NCBI GenBank assembly: GCA_039984955.1
Contig: JBDWTN010000007.1
Location: 1,806,501-1,870,500, forward strand
DNA: 64,000 nucleotides
Direction of reading: 5' to 3'
Source: Marinobacter alexandrii
GTDB taxonomy: Bacteria; Bacteroidota; Bacteroidia; Cytophagales; Cyclobacteriaceae
Below the pieces are notes generated by a model that saw only the letters and a list, made by a program, of their open reading frames with translations, was not told where the DNA came from and ran no database searches. Below, in pieces: positions 10,080 to 19,290 of this stretch. Both the position numbers and the translations under genes were made by a program. Every line of letters begins with the position of its first letter. The stretch's first letter is position 1.

Positions 10080-12636
10080 AACACCTCCAAAATATTGGCT
10101 AAAGTTTTTCCGCTGGTTCTGTAATCCAGACTATGCGGAAGATATTGAAGGTGATCTATTGGAACGATTTGAAAGAAGGCCTTCAAGATGGCTTTTTACG
10201 CTCGATGTACTGAGGCTGTTTCGGCCAGGGATTATCCGACAATTAGAAGGGACTAAACGATTAAATTATTACGGTATGTTTAAACATAATCTACTTATCA
10301 CATTTAGAGGATTCAAAAGACACAAGACCGTCTTTACAATTAATCTTGTTGGCCTTGTAGCTAGCTTAACCTGCATTTTATTCAGCGCAATCTGGATCAA
10401 TGATGAACTTCAAAAAGATCGGTTTCATGATGGCTCAGATAAATTATTCCAAGTTTATTCCAAATTCAACAATACAGATGGAATAAATGTATGGCGTGGT
10501 GTGTCGGGTTTACTTGAGACAGAAATTGAAGCTCAAATTCCACAAGTAAGCCATTCAGCAGTCTCAACAGATGTCCATGAATATACTTTAAGTGTAGAAA
10601 ATCAAGGATTTAAGGTTGGCGGTAGATTTGGTGATAAGGACTTTCTGAAAGTATTTAACTACCCATTGTGGAAAGGCGATAAAGAGGCGCTAGCAGATCC
10701 TTCAAATATTTTGATCACAAGATCTTTGGCAAAACGAATGTTTGGGGAAGAAGATGTCATTGGGGAATCTATCAAATGGTATTTTTGGAATACTGAAAAA
10801 ACGTTCCGTATTGCAGGCATCCTAGAAGATATCACTTCGGCCACTTCTGAGCAATTCAATTTCATTTTGCCCTGGTCATTTTATCATGACGAACTAATCA
10901 ATTTCAAGGGATGGGGTAATTACTATGGAAGAGCTGTGGTGAAGCTAACTGACCTTTCACAGAAAGAGCTGATAGAAGAAAAAATCAACGAGATTTTTAA
11001 AAGTAACACTGAAAATGAACAAGTCGAATTATTTCTTACAAGTTATTCTGACCAATATCTTTATGGAAACTATGAGAATGGCGAACAGGCCGGAGGAAGA
11101 ATTGAATATGTGCATTTAACCATTATTGTTGCTGTCTTTATCCTTTTAATTGCTTGTATCAACTTCATCAATCTATCTACAGCTTTTGCTTCGCTTAAAG
11201 TCAAAGAAATTGGTGTCAAAAAAACCTTTGGTGCAACAAAAGGCGTATTGGCATTTCAATTTTTTCTTGAATCAGTAATACTAAGCACAATAGCTATTTC
11301 AATCGCCATTCTATTGGTTGCCATTTTGTTAGATCCATTCAATCAATTGACTGGTAAGCAATTAGATTTCAGTTTTGATCTAAGATTTGTTGGGTTCGTT
11401 TTCTTGTTTGTTCCATCTATTGGTTTAATCGCGGGATTGTACCCAGCAGTCTATTTGTCTGGAATGGAGGTTATTTCAGCACTAAAAGCTAAAACGTTTA
11501 CTCGCCAGCTAGGTGGAATATGGAGTAGGAAAATTCTTGTTTTTGTCCAATTCTCACTTTCCATTATTCTGATCGTAGGCACATTAGTTGTTAGCCAACA
11601 AATGGATTATGCCTTAAACAAAAACTTAGGATATGACCGTGATAATTTACTCTATTTATTAAGAGAGGGTCGTCTTTTACAAGACGGTAATGCTTTTACC
11701 ACAGAACTTGAAAGTATTCCAGGCGTTTTATTGGTTTCTGAAAGTGGCTTTTCGGTTGGTCCAGATATGCAAAACAGAACTGCTGGTATTAGCTGGGAAG
11801 GTAAACCCGAAGATCAACAAGTACAATTTTGGGAAAACAACGGGGATGCTAAGTCAATAGATATTTTGGGATTAGAGTTGATAGCAGGAAGATCATTCAG
11901 TGAACAACTGAGTAACGAAGAGAATAGCATCATATTCACCGAAACTGCTATCAAAATTATGGGTCTAGAAGACCCTATTGGTAAAATAGTAGAACATTAC
12001 TCGGGAAAGAAAGAAATCATTGGTGTTGTTAAAGACTTTACCACAGAATCTATTCACAATCCTATGGAGCCCGCCATGTTCATGTATCGACCAGAAAGAG
12101 CTCACTATGTCATGGCAAAAATTGAAAAGGGAAAAGAGCTTCAAGCAATAGAAAAGATAGAATCTCTTTACCAAAAGTTTAATCCCAACTACCCGTATGA
12201 GCCCAGATTCGTAGATCAAGATTATCAAGCTATGTATGATTCTGAGATGCGGGTTTCAAGTCTTTCTAAACTCTTTTCTGGATTGGCTATTTTAATTTCA
12301 TGTATGGGGCTATTTGGGCTCACCATTTTTCAAGTTAAGCAAAAAGTAAAAGAGGTGGGAATAAAAAAGGTACTTGGATGCAGCAGCTGGAATCTCACAC
12401 TAGCCATGACCTATGACTTTACTAAATCCGTGTTCATGGCACTGCTTGTTGCTATCCCTGCAAGTTATTTCTTAGGAAGAAAATGGCTTGAAAACTTTGC
12501 GGATAGCATTGAAATCAGTTGGTGGATGCTGGCGCTCGCTGGAATCATTGCGATCTCTATTGCTTTGATTACTGTGGGCTCTCAAACATTGAAGGCAGCA
12601 AATGCCAATCCTATAGATGCACTAAGGGATGATTAG
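10072..12636 (+). CDS. Prefix-domain FtsX/MacB-type permease (block A, last gene; body group I)
   Basis: 854 residues. The prefix (1-68, FFRWFCNPDYAEDIEGDL) matches its block A neighbours, but the body after Met69 is group I: FKHNLLITFRGFKR, the INDEL segment after helix 1, YLYGNYENG in periplasmic domain 1, and FASLKVKEIGVKKTFGA at about 365. The terminal half has CMGLFGLTIF and KEVGIKKVLGC near 743, with Lys where most paralogues have Arg. It ends NPIDALRDD with stop TAG and does not overlap another gene, which fits the last gene of the tandem set. Immediately downstream lies a copy of a PadR-operator-like sequence and then an unprefixed permease. Confidence 0.95.
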   Translation: MNKTPPKYWLKFFRWFCNPDYAEDIEGDLLERFERRPSRWLFTLDVLRLFRPGIIRQLEGTKRLNYYGMFKHNLLITFRGFKRHKTVFTINLVGLVASLTCILFSAIWINDELQKDRFHDGSDKLFQVYSKFNNTDGINVWRGVSGLLETEIEAQIPQVSHSAVSTDVHEYTLSVENQGFKVGGRFGDKDFLKVFNYPLWKGDKEALADPSNILITRSLAKRMFGEEDVIGESIKWYFWNTEKTFRIAGILEDITSATSEQFNFILPWSFYHDELINFKGWGNYYGRAVVKLTDLSQKELIEEKINEIFKSNTENEQVELFLTSYSDQYLYGNYENGEQAGGRIEYVHLTIIVAVFILLIACINFINLSTAFASLKVKEIGVKKTFGATKGVLAFQFFLESVILSTIAISIAILLVAILLDPFNQLTGKQLDFSFDLRFVGFVFLFVPSIGLIAGLYPAVYLSGMEVISALKAKTFTRQLGGIWSRKILVFVQFSLSIILIVGTLVVSQQMDYALNKNLGYDRDNLLYLLREGRLLQDGNAFTTELESIPGVLLVSESGFSVGPDMQNRTAGISWEGKPEDQQVQFWENNGDAKSIDILGLELIAGRSFSEQLSNEENSIIFTETAIKIMGLEDPIGKIVEHYSGKKEIIGVVKDFTTESIHNPMEPAMFMYRPERAHYVMAKIEKGKELQAIEKIESLYQKFNPNYPYEPRFVDQDYQAMYDSEMRVSSLSKLFSGLAILISCMGLFGLTIFQVKQKVKEVGIKKVLGCSSWNLTLAMTYDFTKSVFMALLVAIPASYFLGRKWLENFADSIEISWWMLALAGIIAISIALITVGSQTLKAANANPIDALRDD

Positions 12637-12644
12637 ATAGCGTA

Positions 12645-12662
12645 CAACACTTCAATTAGGAA
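12645..12662. promoter_or_regulatory. Lone copy of the PadR-operator-like repeat
   Basis: The sequence caacacttcaattaggaa matches the repeat pair before the PadR gene at 59242 (caacactgcaattaggaa) at 17 of 18 positions. It lies in the 71-bp gap between block A and the permease at 12708, ending 45 bp before that start codon. No PadR gene is adjacent. A weaker resemblance to the 19-kb repeat (actacataagaat at 12695-12707) touches the start codon and may be a degenerate second copy. The operator role is inferred, not shown. Confidence 0.6.
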
Positions 12663-12707
12663 ACAACCTGAACAAGTTCTCGTTGACATTAGCTACTACA
12701 TAAGAAT

Positions 12708-15113
12708 ATGTTAAAGAACTTCCTGCTTATTACCCTACGCAATATTTTAAAGAACAAAGGGTCTTCCTACCTAAATATTGCCAGTCTGACCTTTGGAATA
12801 GCAGTATGTCTCTTCATATTTCACTACATCTATTTTGAATTAAACTATGATACTTCTCCTTCTGAAAACAATGTTTATAGAGTTGAATCTCAGTTTTTTG
12901 ATGATGAGGGACTATCCTATCAGGAAGCACGGACATCAATGTCTGCAGCTCCATTTTTACAGCAAGAGTTTGCCGAAATCAAAGACTATACTCGTATCAT
13001 TTCATTTTCAGAGGAAGGTACTGGCTTGTTCCGAAAACAGAAAAATGATAGTGTTGAAGTAGGTGTCTATATCCCTAAAGTATTTTACGCTGAACAATCG
13101 ATTTTCAGTGTATTTAGCTTACCTCTCGAAGAAGGAGATAAATCAACATGCCTAACCGAGCCTAATTCAATTCTACTCTCCAGTAAAACAGCAAATGACA
13201 TATTTGAGAAAGAGCTAGCTTCAGGTAAGTCAATCATTGGAAAAAAGCTTAAATCTCCTGGAATCGGAAATGTAGTAGAGGAATTTGTGATAACCGGAAT
13301 TTTCACTGATCGTCCAACCAATACACATATAAAATTCGATGCACTTGTAGCCAAGCCTATGGATAGAAAAGTCCATAGAATCGAATCGGAAGAAAAAAAC
13401 AATACCTACTCTTATGTAGCTATTGCTAACCAGGTGCTTTCAGAAGATTTAACCAATGGGGTGAATTATCCGGAAAAAGTAAGCTTAAATAAGCTGGCAC
13501 TACGCCCTATCAATGAAGTCCATCTGGCTTCTGGAATTTCTGGCAATACAGAGCCTGGTGCAAATAAGCGATTAATCACATTTTTATCAATCATCGCCGT
13601 AATTATTCTCTTACTTGCTTCTACCAATCATACTAACAATTCCATTTTCAATTCCATAGATAGAGCAAAAGAGATTGGCGTGAGAAAGCTTCTTGGCATA
13701 AAACCAAAACAGCTTTTCTTTACTTTATTGGGTGAGGCTTTCTTAGTCAATTTGATTTCGACAATCGGTGCAATTGTCATATTTCTGATAGGCGTTCAAT
13801 CGGTTCAAGTACATACAGGCATTGCATATCCTTCATTCAAAGATGCTGATCTAATTGTCTACTTAGAAGCTATTCTTTCCTTGCTTATCATTAGCACAGT
13901 TTTGTCAGGAACTTATCCTTCTTTCTACCTCACTTCTCTGAGTCCTATAGCATCTTTAAAAAGTAAGTATGAATTGATGAGTTCAAGACAGTTCAGTTCT
14001 GCTGGTCGAGTCATTAAGTATCTTTTAATTTTTCAATTGGGTGTATCTATTTGTTTCTTGTCTGGATTGTACATTGTTTATGCACAGCTACAATATCTAA
14101 AAGAGAGTGGTCGCTCTCCACTAGAGGTCTCGATTACTGGCATTTTTCCAGGTTCCTCAGGTGCCGGCGAAAAATTTACAGAGGAAGCCTATTTTGGACT
14201 AAATGAGTATCAAAAAACAAATGCATTAGAAGCATATGCTATTTCTAACCTTTACAAAAATGAGATTAAAACCGTACAATGGTTAAGGCTTGATTCAATT
14301 GACGAGCTTATTAAAATCAGTGTAGTAGATCACGCATACATTCAGAAATCAGATATCTCTTTCTTATCTGGAAGAAACTTTCATCATGTATTTGGAAGCG
14401 ATGCTGGAAATGCAATCATCACCCGCGAAGCAATGTACATAGCAGGGTATAATCATCCGGATAGCATTATAGACAAAACACTCATTTCTAAAGGGAGTAG
14501 ATGGAAGGTAATCGGAGTAATAAAAAACAGAAGTAGTTCTAAGGAACCTGAAATTTACGTGACAGGCTTTCGCTACCGAACTTATGTAGATGTAATTTTA
14601 AATTACCCAGGAGGTAAAGGGGAAACACTGAATCAGTTTTTGGACAAAAATGAATATTACTTAGCAAAAGCTCTCCCATTCTTTTCCTTATTCAAGAGAA
14701 ATTATCAAAATCAAGCAACCTCTGAAGAGTCCATGATGAAACTGTTTCTGTTTCTATCAATAATGACATTAGTGATTGCAAACATGGGTATGCTCGGATT
14801 GTCTTCTTTCATTGCCCAAAAGAAACAGAAAGAAATAGGTATTCGGAAAATACTTGGCGCTGAATCTATGCACATCCTGGTGGTTCTCCTTTTAGATTTC
14901 CTTAAACTCATTGGTTTGGCTTCAATTATTGCAATCCCATTAGTACTGGTCGGAAGCAAAAATTGGTTGGAAAACTATGCCTTCAGAATCAGCGTGGATC
15001 CTTCAATGATTTTGATTCCACTTTTAATTGTATTCCTTATTGCTCTAGTGGTAGTGGCAGAGAAGTGTTTCAAATTAGCAATGGCTAGTCCATTGAAATC
15101 GCTGAAAAATTAG
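12708..15113 (+). CDS. FtsX/MacB-type permease without prefix domain
   Basis: 801 residues, starting MLKNFLLITLRNILKNKG, which corresponds to the internal junction Met of the prefixed paralogues; there is no FxWxC/GDL prefix upstream in frame. It is the most divergent body in the window: the usual NFMNLSTAR segment is replaced by STNHTNNSIFNSIDRAKEIG (about 304-325), although KEIGVRKLLG is kept. The second half has NMGMLGLSSFIAQKKQKEIGIRKILGA (about 691). The C-terminus ends SPLKSLKN, without the usual final acidic residue. It has its own 71-bp leader region containing a PadR-operator-like site, so it is probably transcribed separately from block A. Function within the permease family is unknown. 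Confidence 0.93.
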   Translation: MLKNFLLITLRNILKNKGSSYLNIASLTFGIAVCLFIFHYIYFELNYDTSPSENNVYRVESQFFDDEGLSYQEARTSMSAAPFLQQEFAEIKDYTRIISFSEEGTGLFRKQKNDSVEVGVYIPKVFYAEQSIFSVFSLPLEEGDKSTCLTEPNSILLSSKTANDIFEKELASGKSIIGKKLKSPGIGNVVEEFVITGIFTDRPTNTHIKFDALVAKPMDRKVHRIESEEKNNTYSYVAIANQVLSEDLTNGVNYPEKVSLNKLALRPINEVHLASGISGNTEPGANKRLITFLSIIAVIILLLASTNHTNNSIFNSIDRAKEIGVRKLLGIKPKQLFFTLLGEAFLVNLISTIGAIVIFLIGVQSVQVHTGIAYPSFKDADLIVYLEAILSLLIISTVLSGTYPSFYLTSLSPIASLKSKYELMSSRQFSSAGRVIKYLLIFQLGVSICFLSGLYIVYAQLQYLKESGRSPLEVSITGIFPGSSGAGEKFTEEAYFGLNEYQKTNALEAYAISNLYKNEIKTVQWLRLDSIDELIKISVVDHAYIQKSDISFLSGRNFHHVFGSDAGNAIITREAMYIAGYNHPDSIIDKTLISKGSRWKVIGVIKNRSSSKEPEIYVTGFRYRTYVDVILNYPGGKGETLNQFLDKNEYYLAKALPFFSLFKRNYQNQATSEESMMKLFLFLSIMTLVIANMGMLGLSSFIAQKKQKEIGIRKILGAESMHILVVLLLDFLKLIGLASIIAIPLVLVGSKNWLENYAFRISVDPSMILIPLLIVFLIALVVVAEKCFKLAMASPLKSLKN

Positions 15114-15206
15114 ACTCTTGATAAGCTCAAATTTGGTTTAGAGGAAAATAATTGAACCTTAGCACACTGTAAGAAGTATTATGACAGAGGCTTAAACAAA
15201 ATAACC

Positions 15207-16091
15207 ATGAAAATCTTCATTTTCCTATCTGTCCAATTTTTCCTGTTCTTCAACCTTTACGCTCAAGAAAGCAGCACTTATCTTGGTCAAGATACTCCAG
15301 ATTTAGATCCTCAGGTTTTCGCCGAAGAATTTCTACCAAAAGGGGCTTACCTACATACAGTAAGCTTCACTGCTGATGGTAAGGAATGCTATTTCACTGC
15401 TGAGTCTCGAGCATATAATGGGGGAACAATCATGGTTTCTAAACTTGAAAATGGAAAGTGGACCAATCCGAAACCTGCACCGATTCCTGGTACTTATCGA
15501 GAGATTGATCCATTGATTACACCAGATGGATCAGCAATGCTTTATTGTACAAATCGACCTGTTAATGAGGGAGACGCTGTTACTGGCAACATGGATATTT
15601 GGATGATAAAAAGAGTGGGGCAGTCATGGGGAAAACCGATGTATTTAGGAGCCGATGTAAACACGGAAGGTCAGGATTGGTTTCCAACCATTACTCGGTC
15701 AGGTACGCTATATTTTTCTCCTTGGATCGGAGATGTGAGCAATATTCACACCTCGATGATGAAAGATGGAAAATACCAGAAAAGTAGAAAGCTCAGCGAT
15801 CAAGTGAACTCACCCAATTTAGATTATGACCCGCTCATTTCACCCGACGAAAGCTTCCTTATTTTCTGCTCCGACCGACCAAATGGGTATGGTGATGTTG
15901 ACCTATATGTGTGCTTCAAAAAAGAGAATGGCTCGTGGACCAAAGCCAAAAACATGGGAAATAGGATCAATACAGAGGGTGCCGAATTTGCTCCAACCAT
16001 TTCCCCTGATGGAAAATATTTGTTCTTCGCAAGGGATAAGCAGATTTATTGGGTCAAGTCAGATATCATTAATCAGTTTAAATCTAGATGA
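15207..16091 (+). CDS. Secreted WD40-like (PD40) beta-propeller protein
   Basis: 294 residues with a clear signal peptide (MKIFIFLSVQFFLFFNLYAQ, cleavage likely after AQ). The rest is built of repeats of the PD40/TolB type: SFTADGKECYFTAES, LITPDGSAMLYCTNRP, TITRSGTLYFSP, LISPDESFLIFCSDRPNGYGDVDLYV and TISPDGKYLFFARD. In Bacteroidota such blades form periplasmic or surface beta-propellers. No catalytic motif is visible and no OmpA-like peptidoglycan domain follows. It lies between two permease genes on the same strand with separate gaps of 93 and 97 bp, so co-transcription is possible but not shown. The ATG at 15207 is chosen because it begins the signal peptide. Confidence 0.88.
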   Translation: MKIFIFLSVQFFLFFNLYAQESSTYLGQDTPDLDPQVFAEEFLPKGAYLHTVSFTADGKECYFTAESRAYNGGTIMVSKLENGKWTNPKPAPIPGTYREIDPLITPDGSAMLYCTNRPVNEGDAVTGNMDIWMIKRVGQSWGKPMYLGADVNTEGQDWFPTITRSGTLYFSPWIGDVSNIHTSMMKDGKYQKSRKLSDQVNSPNLDYDPLISPDESFLIFCSDRPNGYGDVDLYVCFKKENGSWTKAKNMGNRINTEGAEFAPTISPDGKYLFFARDKQIYWVKSDIINQFKSR

Positions 16092-16141
16092 GAATCTATA
16101 TTGTGTAAGATGTGCTAAAGGCAATTAAATCACTCTTTTTT

Positions 16142-16184
16142 AACTATAAAAATAGTTGTATTACTATAATTATAGTTATGTTTG
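16142..16184 (+). promoter_or_regulatory. Inverted repeat with -7-like element before the permease at 16189
   Basis: Perfect 8-bp arms aactataa (16142-16149) and ttatagtt (16170-16177) flank an AT-rich spacer. TATGTTTG at 16177-16184 fits the Bacteroidota -7 consensus TAnnTTTG exactly. With a start site about 5-8 bp downstream, transcription would begin at or near the ATG at 16189, implying a leaderless or nearly leaderless message. The palindrome may be a regulator-binding site. This is sequence inference only. Confidence 0.45.
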
Positions 16185-16188
16185 CGCA

Positions 16189-18627
16189 ATGTTCAAAAAC
16201 AATTTCAAAATAGGGCTAAGAAATCTCTACAAAAGAAAGGGCTTCACAGCGATTAACACATTTGGCTTAGCAATTGGTTTGACAAGCTGCATACTGATTG
16301 GCCTTTACCTTCAAAACGAATTCTCCTACGATAAGTCTTTTGAAGATGGTGATAGGATCTATCGAATGTTGGAAGAGCAAACTGTCAATGGTGATACAGA
16401 AATCAACAATAGGATTCCTTATTCATTTGTGGGAATTGTGCCGAGAGACTATCCAGAAGTAGATGGTGCCACGGCAGTAGCTGGTCCATTCGAAAGTCAG
16501 ACTGTAGGAATAGTAGATGAAAAAGGACAGAAAACGAGTTTCCTAGAGGACAATGTATTGATAGCTGATAGCAGCTTCTTTGCTGTTTTCAGCTTTGAAA
16601 TGCTCAGAGGAGATAGAAATTCGGCTCTTAAGAATCCGAATAGTGTTGTTTTAAGTAAAAGCACAGCCAAGCGTTTCTTTGGAGAAATTGATCCTCTGGG
16701 AAAACCTATTGCAATAGGCCGACGAAGTTGTATTGTTACTGGTGTTTCTGTGGACGCACCACCAAACTCCCACATTAAATTTTCCTATATCTTATCCTCA
16801 ACGTCTATTCAGTGGTTTAGTCAAAACCACTTCAACTTGCGGGGAGCATTGTGTTATTTTAAGTTGAGGTCAGGTACTGATCCACGAACACTGGAAAGCA
16901 AACTACCAGATATGGTAGATACCTATATTGCTGCGGAAATCGAACGAATCAACAGAGTCACTTGGAAAGACTACAAAGAAGCAGGAAACGGATTTAGATA
17001 CTTCATCAGACCTATCTCAAGCATTCATTTAGACCCTGATATTTCTGGGGGAATGAAGGCTGGCGGAAATATTGTAACACTTAGGATACTGATTGCAGTT
17101 GCAATTTTGGTCTTTGTGATTGCTTGTATCAATTTCATGAACTTGTCAACTGCCCGATCTATGGAACGTGCAAAGGAAGTTGGTGTAAGAAAAGTAATGG
17201 GTTCGTTCAAAACGCAATTAATTTTTCAATTTTTGACTGAGTCGTTGATTATCAGCTTTGCTAGTCTGGTTGTCGCAATTGGTCTTACACTTCTGGCTCT
17301 TCCCTACTTCAATATCCTCAGTGACTCATCTCTATACTTAGCTTTTAACTGGATCAACGTAATAGTATTCTTTTCAACAGCCATGTTTATTGCACTAATA
17401 GCAGGTATTTATCCAGCTTTTATTCTCTCCTCATTTAAACCTATTAAAGTACTAAAAGGAAATTTTACTGGAAATACGAGTGGGAAATGGCTTAAGGATG
17501 GTTTAGTAATTTTTCAATTTTGGATATCAATTATCCTGATCTCGAGCACCTGGGTTCTGTACAAGCAAATCCAGTTTCTGTCAGAAAAGGATCTTGGATA
17601 TGATACAGAAGAGCTACTGGTCCTGAAGGGCGCCTTTCATATGGATCCTAATTTCACCAAATCTTACCTAGATGAAATAAGAGAAATTCCAGAGGTAAAG
17701 GAAGTCGCTGGAACACTTTGGATGCCCGGATTTCAAGGAGTCTGGAGGGATGAATATCGATTTCAGGAATCAACGGAAGTACACACTTTCAACAGAGGGG
17801 CAGTTGGTGATCGCTTGTTGAAAACCATGGGCCTAGAGCTTGCTATGGGAAAGTTCTTTGATCCAAGGACTAACGATTCCACATCCGTGGTTCTGAATGA
17901 AAGAGCTGTCAAAGTCTTGAATATCATTGATCCTGTAGGAAAGAAGCTTATCATGCTCGACCATGACGAAGGACAACTGGTTGAAATTCCATTTACAATT
18001 AAAGGTATAGTGAAGGATTTCAACTATGGAACCTTGCGTACGGATATTGAACCCCTTGTGCTTCTAAGTAATGAAAAGTTCTTTGGACGAGTCAGCAGTA
18101 TTGCAATCAAAATTGAAGGAAGCAATTTGAAAAGTACGATTTCGCAGCTCGAAGAAAAGTGGAAAAAACTAATTCCTGATCGCCCCTTTGCTTTTCGATT
18201 TGTTGATGATGTTTTGCATGCAGATTACCTGAGAGAAGAGCGACTTGGGACAGTATTTACCCTTTTCTCAGGGCTAAGTATTTTCATTTCCATCATTGGG
18301 CTTCTAGCGCTTTCCATCTATTCGTCGGAGCTTAGAAAAAAGGAAATTGGCATAAGAAAAGTTCTAGGCGCTAGCATCAATGATCTATTGAAGTTGCTCT
18401 CAAAAGACTTCACAAAAGTCATTTGCATTTCCATCCTTTTAGCAACCCCTGTTGCATGGTATCTGATGGACAATTGGCTAACAGACTTTGCTTATCACAT
18501 AAAGTTGCAGTGGTGGATATTTCCTCTTACAGGCTTAGGAACTTTAGTTGTTACATGGCTTACGGTCGGTATTCATACCTATCAGGCGTCCAAAACCAAT
18601 CCAATAGATTCCTTGAAGGATGAGTAG
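16189..18627 (+). CDS. FtsX/MacB-type permease without prefix domain
   Basis: 812 residues from ATG 16189 (MFKNNFKIGLRNLYKRKGF). A longer reading from TTG 16156 adds 11 unlike residues and crosses the inverted repeat, so it was not chosen. The start coincides with the junction Met of prefixed paralogues. Helix 1 is followed by a first periplasmic domain, NFMNLSTARSMERAKEVGVRKVMGS (about 312-338), YPAFILSSFKPIKVLKG, helix 5 (VIFQFWISIILISS), periplasmic domain 2 and IGLLALSIYSSELRKKEIGIRKVLGA (about 703). The C-terminus is NPIDSLKDE with stop TAG. The body is closest by eye to 2197 and 59583. It has no PadR neighbour and converges on the minus-strand gene at 18629, one base away. Confidence 0.94.
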   Translation: MFKNNFKIGLRNLYKRKGFTAINTFGLAIGLTSCILIGLYLQNEFSYDKSFEDGDRIYRMLEEQTVNGDTEINNRIPYSFVGIVPRDYPEVDGATAVAGPFESQTVGIVDEKGQKTSFLEDNVLIADSSFFAVFSFEMLRGDRNSALKNPNSVVLSKSTAKRFFGEIDPLGKPIAIGRRSCIVTGVSVDAPPNSHIKFSYILSSTSIQWFSQNHFNLRGALCYFKLRSGTDPRTLESKLPDMVDTYIAAEIERINRVTWKDYKEAGNGFRYFIRPISSIHLDPDISGGMKAGGNIVTLRILIAVAILVFVIACINFMNLSTARSMERAKEVGVRKVMGSFKTQLIFQFLTESLIISFASLVVAIGLTLLALPYFNILSDSSLYLAFNWINVIVFFSTAMFIALIAGIYPAFILSSFKPIKVLKGNFTGNTSGKWLKDGLVIFQFWISIILISSTWVLYKQIQFLSEKDLGYDTEELLVLKGAFHMDPNFTKSYLDEIREIPEVKEVAGTLWMPGFQGVWRDEYRFQESTEVHTFNRGAVGDRLLKTMGLELAMGKFFDPRTNDSTSVVLNERAVKVLNIIDPVGKKLIMLDHDEGQLVEIPFTIKGIVKDFNYGTLRTDIEPLVLLSNEKFFGRVSSIAIKIEGSNLKSTISQLEEKWKKLIPDRPFAFRFVDDVLHADYLREERLGTVFTLFSGLSIFISIIGLLALSIYSSELRKKEIGIRKVLGASINDLLKLLSKDFTKVICISILLATPVAWYLMDNWLTDFAYHIKLQWWIFPLTGLGTLVVTWLTVGIHTYQASKTNPIDSLKDE

Positions 18628-18628
18628 A

Positions 18629-19099
18629 TCAAAGCTTATCAATCTCGTATTGGTAGTCAGCCTGCAAGTCTTCATGTAGAGACGATAGCGCTTTTTCGAT
18701 GCGTTTAATTTCTCTATGATATAGATTATTGATAGTGGTATGTCGGGTGATTTTGATCCCTTCCTTCCTAATGCATTGACAGAAGTATAGTCGTACTTCA
18801 ACTTCTGTTTGCTTCTGCCCTGAGTATCTCAGCGACTTGTTAAGTGACCTTACTATTTTCTGAAGTCCTTTTTTGACGTAATAGAGATGTGTAGTATTGA
18901 TCTCATCCATCATATCATCTACATCTTCTTTCAATAGCTTAGCATAGCCTCCTTCATCCTGCGCTTCAAAAAGCAAGTAGGTAAGCAGTTCTTTATTGTC
19001 TTTTTTGAATCGACCAAGACGGAGACACAGTTGAAGGATTTCCTCTGAATCACGGTCTTTTAGTTCTCGCTTTATTTCTGCCAGTGAAGCTGCTTTCAT
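18629..19099 (-). CDS. Helical hypothetical protein
   Basis: 156 residues, charged and apparently all-helical, with no signal peptide or membrane segment (MKAASLAEIKRELKDRDSEEILQ at the start). The sequence resembles no family I can name. The reading frame is long for chance, begins with ATG and exactly fills the space between the 16189 permease stop and the divergent PadR promoter. Its start is only 36 bp from the first of two repeats that precede PadR 19291, so the same protein could regulate both directions. A role linked to the permeases is possible but is not shown by the sequence. Confidence 0.8.
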   Translation of the reverse strand: MKAASLAEIKRELKDRDSEEILQLCLRLGRFKKDNKELLTYLLFEAQDEGGYAKLLKEDVDDMMDEINTTHLYYVKKGLQKIVRSLNKSLRYSGQKQTEVEVRLYFCQCIRKEGIKITRHTTINNLYHREIKRIEKALSSLHEDLQADYQYEIDKL

Positions 19100-19135
19100 A
19101 ACCCGAAGTTAAGCCCCTCTTTTAAAAATAATTTT

Positions 19136-19195
19136 ACTACAAATAGGAATTTATAACCAAAATTCTCTTTATTCGTAAACACTACAAATAGGAAT
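19136..19195. promoter_or_regulatory. Two 15-bp direct repeats in the divergent PadR promoter region
   Basis: The sequence actacaaataggaat occurs at 19136-19150 and again, identically, at 19181-19195 (45 bp start to start). The pair lies in the 191-bp gap between the minus-strand gene at 19099 and PadR 19291. The repeats share the core CAA(A/T)TAGGAA with those at 12645 and 59175-59235. A 95-bp leader separates the second copy from the PadR ATG. Autoregulation by PadR is the likely role, by analogy with the family. Confidence 0.6.
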
Positions 19196-19290
19196 CAATT
19201 ATAAGCGTGCCGCTTAACCCAATTATTGAGAACACCAAATCGGATATAATCAAAAGGGTGGCAAATCGCTAATTTTCAACTTTTAGACAA

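Noticed and set aside
16156-16188. Longer permease reading from TTG 16156
   Set aside because: The 11 extra residues (MYYYNYSYVCA) have no match in paralogues and are encoded by the inverted repeat and promoter-like element.
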